8,716 bases of DNA from JAHFLV01 sp964367845 (GTDB lineage: Bacteria; Patescibacteriota; Minisyncoccia; Phycocordibacterales; DATGWK01). The number at the start of each line of letters is the position of its first letter. Within the stretch, counting starts at the first letter, position 1. Position numbers and translations under genes: made by a program. Below, in pieces: positions 1 to 6,306 of the stretch. The stretch is taken from positions 1 through 8,716 of the forward strand of contig CAYIYW010000027.1 of assembly GCA_964367845.1 (NCBI GenBank). The letters are read 5' to 3'. Under the pieces are notes generated by a model. It did not search any database. It saw nothing but the letters and a program-made list of their open reading frames with translations, and was not told the DNA's origin.

Positions 1-79
1 ATTACCTCACTTTGTTTTGGAAATAGGTGCGAGTTTGGTACAATACAGACACCAATAAGGAACTCAAAGGTTTTTCCCT
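1..79. other. left edge, no gene seen
   Basis: This is the 3' flank of trxB. I see no coding frame or strong terminator. A 5-bp stem (AAAGG/CCTTT around a short loop, about 66-84) overlaps the trxB stop but has no T-tract on the minus-strand side. A TACAAT hexamer at 39-44 on the plus strand could be a -10 box, but it has no good -35 and no gene follows it. Confidence 0.4.
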
Positions 80-1006
80 TTACGCCCGCAAATATAAATA
101 AATATCCTCCAGTGCCTTCACGGCGTCTCCTGCGGCGATATTGTTCTGGTGATATAAACCGTCAGTGCAATCGCCGGCCGCCCAAACGCCGGGCATTTTT
201 GTCGTCTGGTTTCTTGGGTCAATCGGAATTTGGCCATACTTATTTAAATCAATTAGCTCTTTTGCGAAAACAGTGTTCGGGATGAGCCCGATTTCAACAA
301 AAATGCCCTGGACCGGAAGGGCGGTATCAGCGCCGCTTTTGTCATCAGTGTATGTGAGGGATGTTACAAATTTACCACCCTCAATTTTTTTAATTCTGAC
401 ATTATTAAACGCTCTCATTTTGGGGTGAGCCATAACTTTTTTCACGGTTACCGGGTCGGCTTTGAACTTTGTGCTTCGGTTGAATAGGGTTACGCTCTTC
501 GCGTACGCCAAAAGTTGAGCGGCGGTTTCAAAACCGGCATTGCCGCCGCCGACAACCGCGACATCCTTACCGGCAAAAAGCGGGCCGTCGCATGATGCGC
601 AGTAGGTAACGCCCTTGTTTTCAAATTCCATCGCGCCGGGGATGTCCAATTTCCGACGATGACTTCCGGTCGCGATTAAGACCGTTCTTGCTTCATACGA
701 ACAGGTGTCGGTGGTTATAAGAAAATTTTCGCCTCTGCCGTTTTTTGAAATTTTAATTACCGATTCGTCCTCGCGGATGTTCACGACATCGTCCGCGTAG
801 GCCTCAATGTGTTTTTTTAAATTGTCAGCCAAGTTCTGGCCACTGATTGCAACGGTGCCAATCCAGTTTTGGATGTTTTCGGATACTGTGCTTTGGCTTT
901 CAAAACTTGATGTTATGAAAACAGTTGAAAGACGTTTACGAGACGCGTAAACGCCAGCAGCAACGCCAGCCGGTCCGCCTCCGCAAATCGCCAAGTCATA
1001 AATCAT
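80..1006 (-). CDS. trxB: thioredoxin reductase / AhpF-like FAD flavoprotein
   Basis: A 308-aa low-molecular-weight thioredoxin reductase family protein, full length for the family. Such enzymes pass electrons from a pyridine nucleotide through FAD and a CxxC disulfide to thioredoxin or a similar partner in the cytoplasm. Visible motifs are the FAD-binding GGGPAG at residues 9-14, the redox centre CASCDG with Cys136 and Cys139, the pyridine-nucleotide loop GGGNAG at 153-158, and the C-terminal FAD motif AAGDC at 276-280. The 2'-phosphate-binding HRRxxxR signature of NADPH-specific TrxB is not conserved: residues 176-183 read NRSTKFKA. GIFVEIGLIPNT (234-245) resembles AhpF. NADH preference or a non-thioredoxin partner is therefore possible (inference). 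The ATG at 1006 is the natural start, with FAD motif at residue 9. No Shine-Dalgarno is near it, but an extended -10 box lies 6 nt upstream. The gene sits 101 nt downstream of ftsZ, separated by a long inverted repeat. Confidence 0.9.
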   Translation of the reverse strand: MIYDLAICGGGPAGVAAGVYASRKRLSTVFITSSFESQSTVSENIQNWIGTVAISGQNLADNLKKHIEAYADDVVNIREDESVIKISKNGRGENFLITTDTCSYEARTVLIATGSHRRKLDIPGAMEFENKGVTYCASCDGPLFAGKDVAVVGGGNAGFETAAQLLAYAKSVTLFNRSTKFKADPVTVKKVMAHPKMRAFNNVRIKKIEGGKFVTSLTYTDDKSGADTALPVQGIFVEIGLIPNTVFAKELIDLNKYGQIPIDPRNQTTKMPGVWAAGDCTDGLYHQNNIAAGDAVKALEDIYLYLRA

Positions 1007-1012
1007 CGAGCA

Positions 1013-1021
1013 ATTTTAACA
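1013..1021 (-). promoter_or_regulatory. extended -10 promoter of trxB, leaderless start
   Basis: The minus strand reads TG-T-TAAAAT, an extended -10 box. Its last base is 6 nt from the trxB ATG, so transcription would start at or next to the A of the start codon. No good -35 is present (TTACTT at 17-nt spacing is weak), as is usual for TGn-type promoters. The box overlaps the base of the 1019-1097 inverted repeat. Confidence 0.5.
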
Positions 1022-1097
1022 CAAATCCCCCTTGCAAGTAATTTTTGAATGGGCCAAAGGGTGCCCAAAGAAAATTATTTGCAAGGGCGATTTGTGT
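1019..1097. repeat. long inverted repeat between ftsZ and trxB
   Basis: The arms are 1019-1045 and 1071-1097, 27 bases each with 25 matching pairs; mismatches are at 1028/1088 and 1038/1078. The 25-nt centre holds a further 5-bp stem, TGGGC (1050-1054) with GCCCA (1063-1067). It begins 10 nt after the ftsZ stop. On the minus strand it is not followed by a T-tract, so it is not a standard intrinsic terminator. It could be an mRNA 3'-end or processing hairpin, or a palindromic repeat element. Its left end overlaps the trxB -10 box. Confidence 0.85.
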
Positions 1098-1107
1098 CAG
1101 ATTCGTT

Positions 1108-2292
1108 TTATTTCAATTTAGAACGGCGGAGAAAGGCCGGCACGGCGCTCCATTCATCATCAACATCATCAACGGCCGGAACGGGCTTTTTTTCAGTCGC
1201 ATCGTTTTTTGACAAACTTGGTCCGGATGACATCGGAATTGTGTTATAAATCTTTCCTTTCTTGTCACTGTCATCTATCGTTCGGTCGGTGTTTTTGCCC
1301 GCGTCTTCTTGATGAAAAAGCGATTTGCGGACCATGGACTCTGGGAAACCTGTGGCGATAACGGTGATGCGAATTTCGCCTTTCTTCAAACGGTCGCTTC
1401 GTATCGTGCCGAAGATGATTTTAGCGTTCGGGTCAACGGACTCGGTAATGATTTTTGCGGCATCCTGAATTTCAAACATTGTTAAGTCATCGCCGCCGGC
1501 AATTGAGAAAAGCACGCCCTTTGCGCCGGCGATTGAAAGCTCCAGCAGGGGAGAATTGATAGCCATTTTAGCGGCCTCCTCGGCTCTTTTTTCTCCGCCC
1601 GCACTGCCGATTCCCATAAGAGCCGGTCCGGCATTTTCCATAATTGTTTTGATGTCGGCAAAGTCAATGTTGATGATGCCGGGAGTGGTAATGAGGTCAG
1701 AAATGGCTTCCACCGCCTGTCGCAGAACCTCGTCGCACATTGCAAAAGCATTTTTGGCGCTGGTTTCCTTGCTTATGATGCTCAACAGGCGGTCGTTGGG
1801 AATGACGATAATGGCGTCAACAACGCCTCTTAATTCCTCAAGGCCTTGTTCCGCCACTCGCATTCTCTGGAGACCTTCAAAGAAAAATGGTTTGGTAACG
1901 ACGGCGACCGTCAACGCGCCAAGTTCCTTGGCGATTTGAGCGACTCGTGGCGCCGCGCCGGTGCAGGTGCCTCCGCCGAGACCGCCGGCGACAAAAACCA
2001 TATCGGCGCCCTGAATCGTTTCGCGGACTTCTTCTTGGGCTTCATCAACCGCCCGGCGACCGAGTTCCGGATTCATGCCGGTTCCAAGTCCTCGGGTCAG
2101 ATTTTTTCCGATATGGATTTTTTTCTTAGTGAGGGTGTTATGAAGGTCTTGGGCGTCAGTGTTGATGGCGATGAACTCAACTCCGCGGACTTTTGAATTT
2201 ATCATGTGGTTCAGCGCATTTTTGCCGGAACCGCCGACTCCCAGGACTTTGATTCGGGCGAAAGCTTCAACTTCGGGCTTGATTTGAGGCAT
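1108..2292 (-). CDS. ftsZ: cell division protein FtsZ
   Basis: A 394-aa tubulin-like GTPase that polymerises into the cytokinetic ring at midcell. The GTPase domain starts with IKVLGVGGSGKNALNHM (14-30), followed by NTDAQDL (44-50). The tubulin signature loop is at 106-112. It reads GGGTCTG instead of the usual GGGTGTG, so Cys110 replaces a glycine near the nucleotide phosphates. The synergy (T7) loop NIDFAD at 208-213 keeps both catalytic aspartates, Asp210 and Asp213. After a variable, charged linker (about 325-378), the C-terminal peptide EWSAVPAFLRR (380-390) is intact. In the family this peptide binds FtsA and other ring proteins. The length is normal. The gene lies 201 nt downstream of ftsA, with its own TATAAT box 15 nt ahead of the ATG and no Shine-Dalgarno. 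GTP binding and membrane tethering through FtsA follow from family knowledge. Confidence 0.97.
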   Translation of the reverse strand: MPQIKPEVEAFARIKVLGVGGSGKNALNHMINSKVRGVEFIAINTDAQDLHNTLTKKKIHIGKNLTRGLGTGMNPELGRRAVDEAQEEVRETIQGADMVFVAGGLGGGTCTGAAPRVAQIAKELGALTVAVVTKPFFFEGLQRMRVAEQGLEELRGVVDAIIVIPNDRLLSIISKETSAKNAFAMCDEVLRQAVEAISDLITTPGIINIDFADIKTIMENAGPALMGIGSAGGEKRAEEAAKMAINSPLLELSIAGAKGVLFSIAGGDDLTMFEIQDAAKIITESVDPNAKIIFGTIRSDRLKKGEIRITVIATGFPESMVRKSLFHQEDAGKNTDRTIDDSDKKGKIYNTIPMSSGPSLSKNDATEKKPVPAVDDVDDEWSAVPAFLRRSKLK

Positions 2293-2307
2293 GATTATGG
2301 GTGTTAA

Positions 2308-2313
2308 ATTATA
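2308..2313 (-). promoter_or_regulatory. ftsZ -10 box
   Basis: A perfect TATAAT on the minus strand with 15 nt to the ftsZ ATG, predicting a leader of about 8 nt without a Shine-Dalgarno. At 16-18 nt spacing there is no recognisable -35. It allows ftsZ to be expressed separately from the upstream ftsA. Confidence 0.45.
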
Positions 2314-2325
2314 TAAAGATTGCTA

Positions 2326-2379
2326 GGCGTTCCTCGCTTGTTGAAATAACGATGCCACATGATAGCACAGCGAAACGCC
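2326..2379. repeat. stem-loop upstream of the ftsZ promoter
   Basis: GGCGTT (2326-2331) pairs with AACGCC (2374-2379), and CGC (2335-2337) with GCG (2370-2372), across a small internal loop and a 32-nt terminal loop. It lies just upstream of the TATAAT box in the ftsA-ftsZ spacer. If ftsZ is transcribed from ftsA it would be part of the intercistronic RNA; otherwise it is upstream promoter DNA. The pairing is modest and may be chance. Confidence 0.35.
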
Positions 2380-2447
2380 GAAAGGAACACTTGACCAAAA
2401 GCCGTAAGTGTTTTTTATTTTTGGCCGGCAAATTATTTTTTCGGCCG

Positions 2448-2474
2448 ATAACGAACCGAAAATTGGTTGGTTAT
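2448..2474. repeat. hairpin 19 nt after the ftsA stop
   Basis: ATAACGAACC (2448-2457) and GGTTGGTTAT (2465-2474) form a 10-bp stem with one internal mismatch and a 7-nt loop. It is 19 nt downstream of the ftsA stop codon. No T-tract follows on the minus strand, so RNA stabilisation or attenuation is more likely than classical termination. Confidence 0.45.
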
Positions 2475-2493
2475 GTCGCTGATAAAGGCAGGG

Positions 2494-3678
2494 TTAAGGC
2501 AGGAACTGCTTTACGAATTTCAGAATTTTGTCTTTTATTATTTTAACAATTTTGTTGGCCTTAATTGAGCCGGAATCGTCCGCTGAAAGTCCCCAGATGC
2601 AAAGACCATAGGCCACGGACCACGAACTATCCTTGAACGGGCTTTTAGACGGGTCGCCGGTGTGAATGACGGCGACTCTTGCCGGCAGGGCTAAAGTTTT
2701 TTTGGCGACTTCTTCTATGGAGGCAATGTTGGCTCCACCGCCTGTCATGACGACGCCCGCGGGCAGAAGATGGGCTTGGCCGATTTTTTTCAAATGGGCT
2801 TCAACAAGTTCAAACATATCTTCCAGCCGAGCCTCAATGATGTCCTCAAATTTTTTGCGCGGGTAATTAAAAGAAGTGATGCCGCCGATTTTCAGATGCT
2901 CGGCTTCATCAAGGGCAATTTTAAAACCGAGGGCGATATCGTTGGTGATATTGGTTGAGCCGACAGGGAAAACCTCCAGCGAGCGTGGTTTGTTTTCGTC
3001 AAAAACCGCCAAAGTTAAGGTCTCGGCGCCGATGTTGGCGAGAGCGCAACCGGCGATTTTCTGGCTTTTGCTTAAGGTAACCAAACTGGCGGCCATCGGC
3101 GAAGCCATGACATCAATAACCTCAACCCCGGCTTCGTCAACCGCTTCAATAAGATTATGCAAATGGTGTTCAAGACAAGTTATGAAAAGAATCTTACATT
3201 CCAATTTATTGCCGCGCAGACCGACTGGGTTATTGCCGAGAACCAGCCGGCCGTCAAGTTTGTATTGAAGTGGCACCGAGTGGATGATTTTTCGGTTTAA
3301 AATTGCGCCAGCCGGAATTTCCTTTTCGCATACTTCATGGAGTTTGTTGATATCAAGTTCATCAATCTCCGAATCGCCGCGAGAAACCATGACTGAACCG
3401 GTTGAGACCGCACTCTCAAGGCCGATACCGCCCACGGACAGAAATGCCCGACTGATTTTTAGCCCGCTGTTTTTTTCGGCCTGGCTCAAGGCCTGGCGGA
3501 GACATTTAACGACATCGGTTGAATTGATGATGTAACCATGCCGAAGACCTTTGGACTCAGCCGAGCCCGTGCCGAGAACACTGGGGAATTCTTTATCATC
3601 CGAGCCGACGCCTTCCGCCACCACCACCTTGATTTGGTATGTTCCAACATCTATGCCGACCGCTATTTTTTTTGACAT
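2494..3678 (-). CDS. ftsA: cell division protein FtsA
   Basis: A 394-aa actin-fold ATPase that anchors FtsZ filaments to the inner face of the membrane. Phosphate-1 is GIDVGTYQIK (8-17, Asp10). The 1C/SHS2 region lies around 75-165. The phosphate-2 motif reads ANIGAETLTLAVF (214-226); the usual family form is close to DIGGGT, so the acidic residue is Asn215 here and two glycines are lost. The adenosine motif MTGGGAN is at 311-317. The tail from about 374 (ANKIVKIIKDKILKFVKQFL) is a basic amphipathic helix, the typical FtsA membrane-targeting sequence. Its ATG overlaps the end of ybeY by 16 nt, implying translational coupling, and ftsZ follows in the classical order. Reduced or altered ATP hydrolysis is possible because of the phosphate-2 changes (inference). 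Confidence 0.95.
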   Translation of the reverse strand: MSKKIAVGIDVGTYQIKVVVAEGVGSDDKEFPSVLGTGSAESKGLRHGYIINSTDVVKCLRQALSQAEKNSGLKISRAFLSVGGIGLESAVSTGSVMVSRGDSEIDELDINKLHEVCEKEIPAGAILNRKIIHSVPLQYKLDGRLVLGNNPVGLRGNKLECKILFITCLEHHLHNLIEAVDEAGVEVIDVMASPMAASLVTLSKSQKIAGCALANIGAETLTLAVFDENKPRSLEVFPVGSTNITNDIALGFKIALDEAEHLKIGGITSFNYPRKKFEDIIEARLEDMFELVEAHLKKIGQAHLLPAGVVMTGGGANIASIEEVAKKTLALPARVAVIHTGDPSKSPFKDSSWSVAYGLCIWGLSADDSGSIKANKIVKIIKDKILKFVKQFLP

Positions 3679-4094
3679 TTAAAATATTGCAAAATTGCCT
3701 TTTCCTCTCGCTCCATTCTACTACCATGGTCAAGCCCTTTCAAATGAAGCAAACCGTGGATAAACAAAAAAGCGACATGATTGTTCGCGTTCCCGGAGAT
3801 TTTTTTAGCCCGGCTTTTTACTTGGTTCAAACAGATAAAAATTTCTCCCGAGTTTTTTGTAAGCGGGAAACTTAGGATGTCAGTCGCCTTGTCTTTCCGG
3901 CGGTAGATTCTGTTCAGAGTCCGGATTCGGCTCGGTCCGACCAAAACCAAACTCAATTCATAGGTCCGGCCAAGAACTTTTTCTTTTATGCGATGAAAGG
4001 GTAAGCGTGGCAGCTTACCCTTTCCGGTCTTTTGTATTGAGAATGAGGAAGTTGGAACTTGCTTGGATGTTTTGCCGTACATTTTATCGGGCAT
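3663..4094 (-). CDS. ybeY: endoribonuclease YbeY (rRNA maturation factor)
   Basis: A 143-aa single-strand-specific metallo-endoribonuclease of the UPF0054 family, used in 16S rRNA 3'-end maturation and ribosome quality control. The diagnostic zinc-binding motif HGLLHLKGLDH is at residues 113-123, with His113, His117 and His123 as ligands. The upstream family motif YRRKDKATDILSFP (64-77) is also clear. The length is close to the usual 150 aa. The gene starts 13 nt after the rpsU stop and overlaps ftsA by 16 nt, so the three are probably translated from one mRNA. Met5 is an alternative start. Codons for about residues 23-32 contain a perfect 12-bp inverted repeat, described separately. This stretch (GKGKLPRLPF) lies in the variable N-terminal part, away from the active site. 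Confidence 0.93.
   Translation of the reverse strand: MPDKMYGKTSKQVPTSSFSIQKTGKGKLPRLPFHRIKEKVLGRTYELSLVLVGPSRIRTLNRIYRRKDKATDILSFPLTKNSGEIFICLNQVKSRAKKISGNANNHVAFLFIHGLLHLKGLDHGSRMEREEKAILQYFKCQKK
3995..4024. repeat. perfect 12-bp hairpin inside ybeY
   Basis: GAAAGGGTAAGC (3995-4006) is the exact reverse complement of GCTTACCCTTTC (4013-4024), with a 6-nt spacer. It lies wholly within the ybeY reading frame near the 5' end. The mRNA would form a strong hairpin about 70-100 nt after the ybeY start. There is no T-tract on either side. Confidence 0.9.
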
Positions 4095-4106
4095 TTGAAA
4101 GTCCGT

Positions 4107-4343
4107 TTATTTGTAATTACGCTCCGGCAATTTACCCATTTTTACCAGCTCGTCAAATTTTTCTTTGCGGGCCAGCTTTTTGAGAGCTTGTTTTTTCTTT
4201 ACATATTCGGACTTTTTGCGCGCGCTGAAGCGGTTTTTTCGGACGCGCATCAAAACTCCGGAACCCTGGACGCGACGAGTGAAGCGCTTAATGACGCTTA
4301 CGCTGTTCTCGTTGTTATTTCTCTCCACCTCAACGTTAATCAT
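4107..4343 (-). CDS. rpsU: 30S ribosomal protein bS21
   Basis: A 78-aa, strongly basic small-subunit protein. The N-terminal half matches bS21: the pattern of a short strand, then SVSVIKRFTRRVQGSGVL (14-31), then RKNRFSARKKSEYVKKKQAL (35-54). In the family it binds near the 3' end of 16S rRNA and the Shine-Dalgarno region. The C-terminal part (about 55-78, KLARKEKFDELVKMGKLPER) extends past the usual bacterial length and is charged and probably helical. The ATG at 4343 is preceded by an extended -10 box rather than a ribosome-binding site. The downstream neighbour ybeY acts on the same end of 16S rRNA, so the pairing makes functional sense. Confidence 0.93.
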   Translation of the reverse strand: MINVEVERNNNENSVSVIKRFTRRVQGSGVLMRVRKNRFSARKKSEYVKKKQALKKLARKEKFDELVKMGKLPERNYK

Positions 4344-4352
4344 GGTCTGGGG

Positions 4353-4361
4353 ATATTAACA
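4353..4361 (-). promoter_or_regulatory. extended -10 promoter of rpsU-ybeY-ftsA
   Basis: The minus strand reads TG-T-TAATAT with 9 nt between the box and the rpsU ATG. The predicted transcription start is within about 3 nt of the ATG, giving an almost leaderless mRNA. It has the same layout as the trxB promoter (TG-T-TAAAAT, 6 nt). It would drive rpsU, ybeY and ftsA together. Confidence 0.45.
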
Positions 4362-4391
4362 TGGGTTTCTTTTCTTTTCAATCCTTTTGGA

Positions 4392-5621
4392 TTAGGCCAA
4401 CGAAGCCGGGCTTAACTTGCTTAGATAAAACGGCAAATCCGGCACCGAGATAATTTCCTGCGAGCGCGTAGACATTTGCCTGACGACGACCGTGTTTTCA
4501 AGCGCTTCTTTTTGTCCCATGATTATGACAAAAGGCGTTTTTAAGGACTCGGCGGCGGTTAATTGGCCGACAAACTTGTCGCTGGTCAGTAGGTGATGAA
4601 CAGGAATCCGAGCTTGGCGCAAGGTTTCTATCACCGACAAGCTTTTGAGTTTGGCGATTGAGCCAAATTGGATAAAGAAAAACTTTGGTTGAGGCCGACC
4701 CCTGAAAAATAGTTTCGGATTGATGGTCGGTTTTTTAAAAACAATGTTGACGCTCATCATCGGCGTATCGTGCTTGAAACCGACTCTGCGGGCGATATAG
4801 TTGTGGCGGGCGCCGACTGCGTAGGTTTCTTCCACCGTGTCCTTTTCATTCGTTGGCGCGCTTTTTATTTCAAAAATCGTGTGAGAACAATAATGGCGGT
4901 GGCCGATTAACCCCGGATTGATTCGGTATGGGATTTCCAGGGTTTCAAGATACTCAAGAACTTCCTGGAAGTGTTCAACGCTCTGTTCTGAAAGGAAGCT
5001 CAATGATTGAGGCGCCCGTTTGCGTATCTCCAGCCATTTTTCATGGTCGCACCGCCAAACATCAAACGGGTCTTTTTTAAGTTGTTGGCGGATTTCAGGC
5101 GACATGTCGGCCCCGTGTTTTCTGGAGAAATTTATTAATTCTTTTTCAAATTGGCAGATTGAGTATTTGTCGCCGATGCTGTTTATGTCAACGATTATTT
5201 TTTTATGCCCGTGGTCGGCCAAAATAGCGACGGCTGTTCTAATCGCGATGGCTTCAGCCACGCTTTCAAAAGAACCCACGATGTCTAAACAGTAGTGACG
5301 CTCATCCGATTGACGCTTGACGGCGAGCTGTGACACCGGCCGTTTATAATGAAGCATAACCGGCAGGGGTTCGTTATGGAGATTCCAATCCAAAAATGTC
5401 CGCAGGAGAGCGATTTTTTCCTCGGGTCGCGGAAAAACGCTTTTTAGCGCATCGGCCACGCTGGGGACAAAAGACATCGCTTGCTCCATGTCCGTTTTTT
5501 CAATTCGCGGGGTTTTTACCGGTCGGAAACCGTAGAAGAGAGCAATTTCTCCGGCCTTGTCAACATCCTTTAAGATGTAAGACGGCTCGCGCCCCAATTT
5601 AATTTTTGTGTTGATGGGCAT
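4392..5621 (-). CDS. HisRS-like protein with degenerate catalytic motifs
   Basis: A 409-aa protein with the layout of class II histidyl-tRNA synthetase: a motif-1-like GFRPVKTPRIE (31-41), a core, then an anticodon-binding (HGTP) domain from about residue 313, ending with VIIMGQKEALENTVVVR (365-381), typical of that domain. The active-site motifs are eroded. The motif-2 arginine context is replaced by RQSDERHYCLDIVGS (103-117). The HisA signature, normally close to LVRGLDYY, reads LIGHRHYC (238-245). The HisB position reads AVGARHNYIARRVG (268-281). The motif-3 region (SVNIVFKKP, 290-298) lacks the ER pair. Canonical histidine activation is therefore unlikely. HisZ usually lacks the anticodon domain, so this is not an obvious HisZ. 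A tRNA-binding or regulatory paralogue is an inference. I chose ATG 5621; an in-frame TTG at 5648 would add nine residues. The gene sits 60 nt downstream of lepB and 48 nt before rpsU. Confidence 0.7.
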   Translation of the reverse strand: MPINTKIKLGREPSYILKDVDKAGEIALFYGFRPVKTPRIEKTDMEQAMSFVPSVADALKSVFPRPEEKIALLRTFLDWNLHNEPLPVMLHYKRPVSQLAVKRQSDERHYCLDIVGSFESVAEAIAIRTAVAILADHGHKKIIVDINSIGDKYSICQFEKELINFSRKHGADMSPEIRQQLKKDPFDVWRCDHEKWLEIRKRAPQSLSFLSEQSVEHFQEVLEYLETLEIPYRINPGLIGHRHYCSHTIFEIKSAPTNEKDTVEETYAVGARHNYIARRVGFKHDTPMMSVNIVFKKPTINPKLFFRGRPQPKFFFIQFGSIAKLKSLSVIETLRQARIPVHHLLTSDKFVGQLTAAESLKTPFVIIMGQKEALENTVVVRQMSTRSQEIISVPDLPFYLSKLSPASLA

Positions 5622-5681
5622 GGCTGTTCGGTTTATTAATTTATTCAAAGTCGCCTAATTTTAAGAGTTGGTTTTCTAAAG

Positions 5682-6299
5682 CTAATTGCTGAAGTCGCCC
5701 GGCGAGAAATTTAATCGGGTTATTGGCAGAAGTCGGACTATCGGCCGGCCGACAATCAGATTTTTCTGCACCGGTCCCCAAGACCTAGAGTCAAAACTGC
5801 CGAGACGGTTATCGCCAAGCACGAAATATTCGCTGTCGCTCAAAACAACTGTGAAGTCCTCACCTTTTTTATTTTCACCGGCGACATAAGGTTCATTCAA
5901 AGTTAGGCCGAGGGTTGTGTCTTTTGGGAATTCGCTGTTAAAAATTGTCACAACTCCGTCGGTTATTTTGACTGTCTCGCCCGGCAAGCCGATTATTCGT
6001 TTGATAAAAAATTTACTGGTGTCTTTTGGATACTTGAAAATGATGACCGACTCGCGTTTCGGGGCCTCAAGGCGTTTGCTGATTTGGTCAACAATCAGAT
6101 ATTCGCCATCGGCGAATGTCGGGTCCATGGAGGCGCCCGAAACGATAAAGGGTTGGGCGATATAAAGGCGAAACGGAATGACGATAATGAGAGTGATGAA
6201 CGTGAATTTTACAATTTCCTTCCAAAAATTGCTTTTCGGACGCTCGCGGGCGACTTCTGCAAGTTCTGGCGGTTGATTATCGTAAGAACGTTCATTCAT
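5682..6299 (-). CDS. lepB: signal peptidase I
   Basis: A 205-aa type I signal peptidase that cleaves signal peptides from exported proteins on the outer face of the membrane. A short charged N-terminus is followed by one membrane segment, about residues 29-50 (VKFTFITLIIVIPFRLYIAQ). The nucleophile is Ser57 in SGASMDPT and the general base is Lys100 in FIKRIIGLPGE. The conserved box GDNRLGSFDSRSWGPV is near residues 168-183. All catalytic elements are intact and the length fits a single-spanning bacterial enzyme. Three starts are possible: TTG 6335, ATG 6308 and ATG 6299. I chose 6299 because a TACAAT box at 6307-6312 covers the 6308 start and would place the transcript start about one base before the 6299 ATG. 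It is the first gene of the minus-strand block. Confidence 0.93.
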   Translation of the reverse strand: MNERSYDNQPPELAEVARERPKSNFWKEIVKFTFITLIIVIPFRLYIAQPFIVSGASMDPTFADGEYLIVDQISKRLEAPKRESVIIFKYPKDTSKFFIKRIIGLPGETVKITDGVVTIFNSEFPKDTTLGLTLNEPYVAGENKKGEDFTVVLSDSEYFVLGDNRLGSFDSRSWGPVQKNLIVGRPIVRLLPITRLNFSPGDFSN

Positions 6300-6306
6300 G
6301 AGTGTC

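Noticed and set aside
2386..2421. Plus-strand terminator-like hairpin (AACACTT/AAGTGTT followed by a T-rich tract)
   Set aside because: The orientation is opposite to ftsA and ftsZ, no plus-strand gene precedes it, and the stem is AT-rich with a 13-nt loop. It could end an antisense RNA, but nothing else supports one.
2485..2503. Direct repeat AAGGCAGG across the ftsA stop
   Set aside because: Only 8 nt and two copies; not enough to call a functional repeat.
4695..4736. CCGACC/GGTCGG followed by TTTTTT on the plus strand
   Set aside because: It lies antisense within the HisRS-like coding sequence, with a short stem and a 24-nt loop, so chance is likely.
5622..5648. TTG start for the HisRS-like gene
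   Set aside because: It adds nine residues with no family support and has no ribosome-binding site; an ATG at 5621 is available in frame.
5741..5752. 12-bp palindrome TCGGCCGGCCGA in lepB
   Set aside because: It is explained by the codons for conserved C-terminal residues around VGRP and has no spacer or repeat copy.
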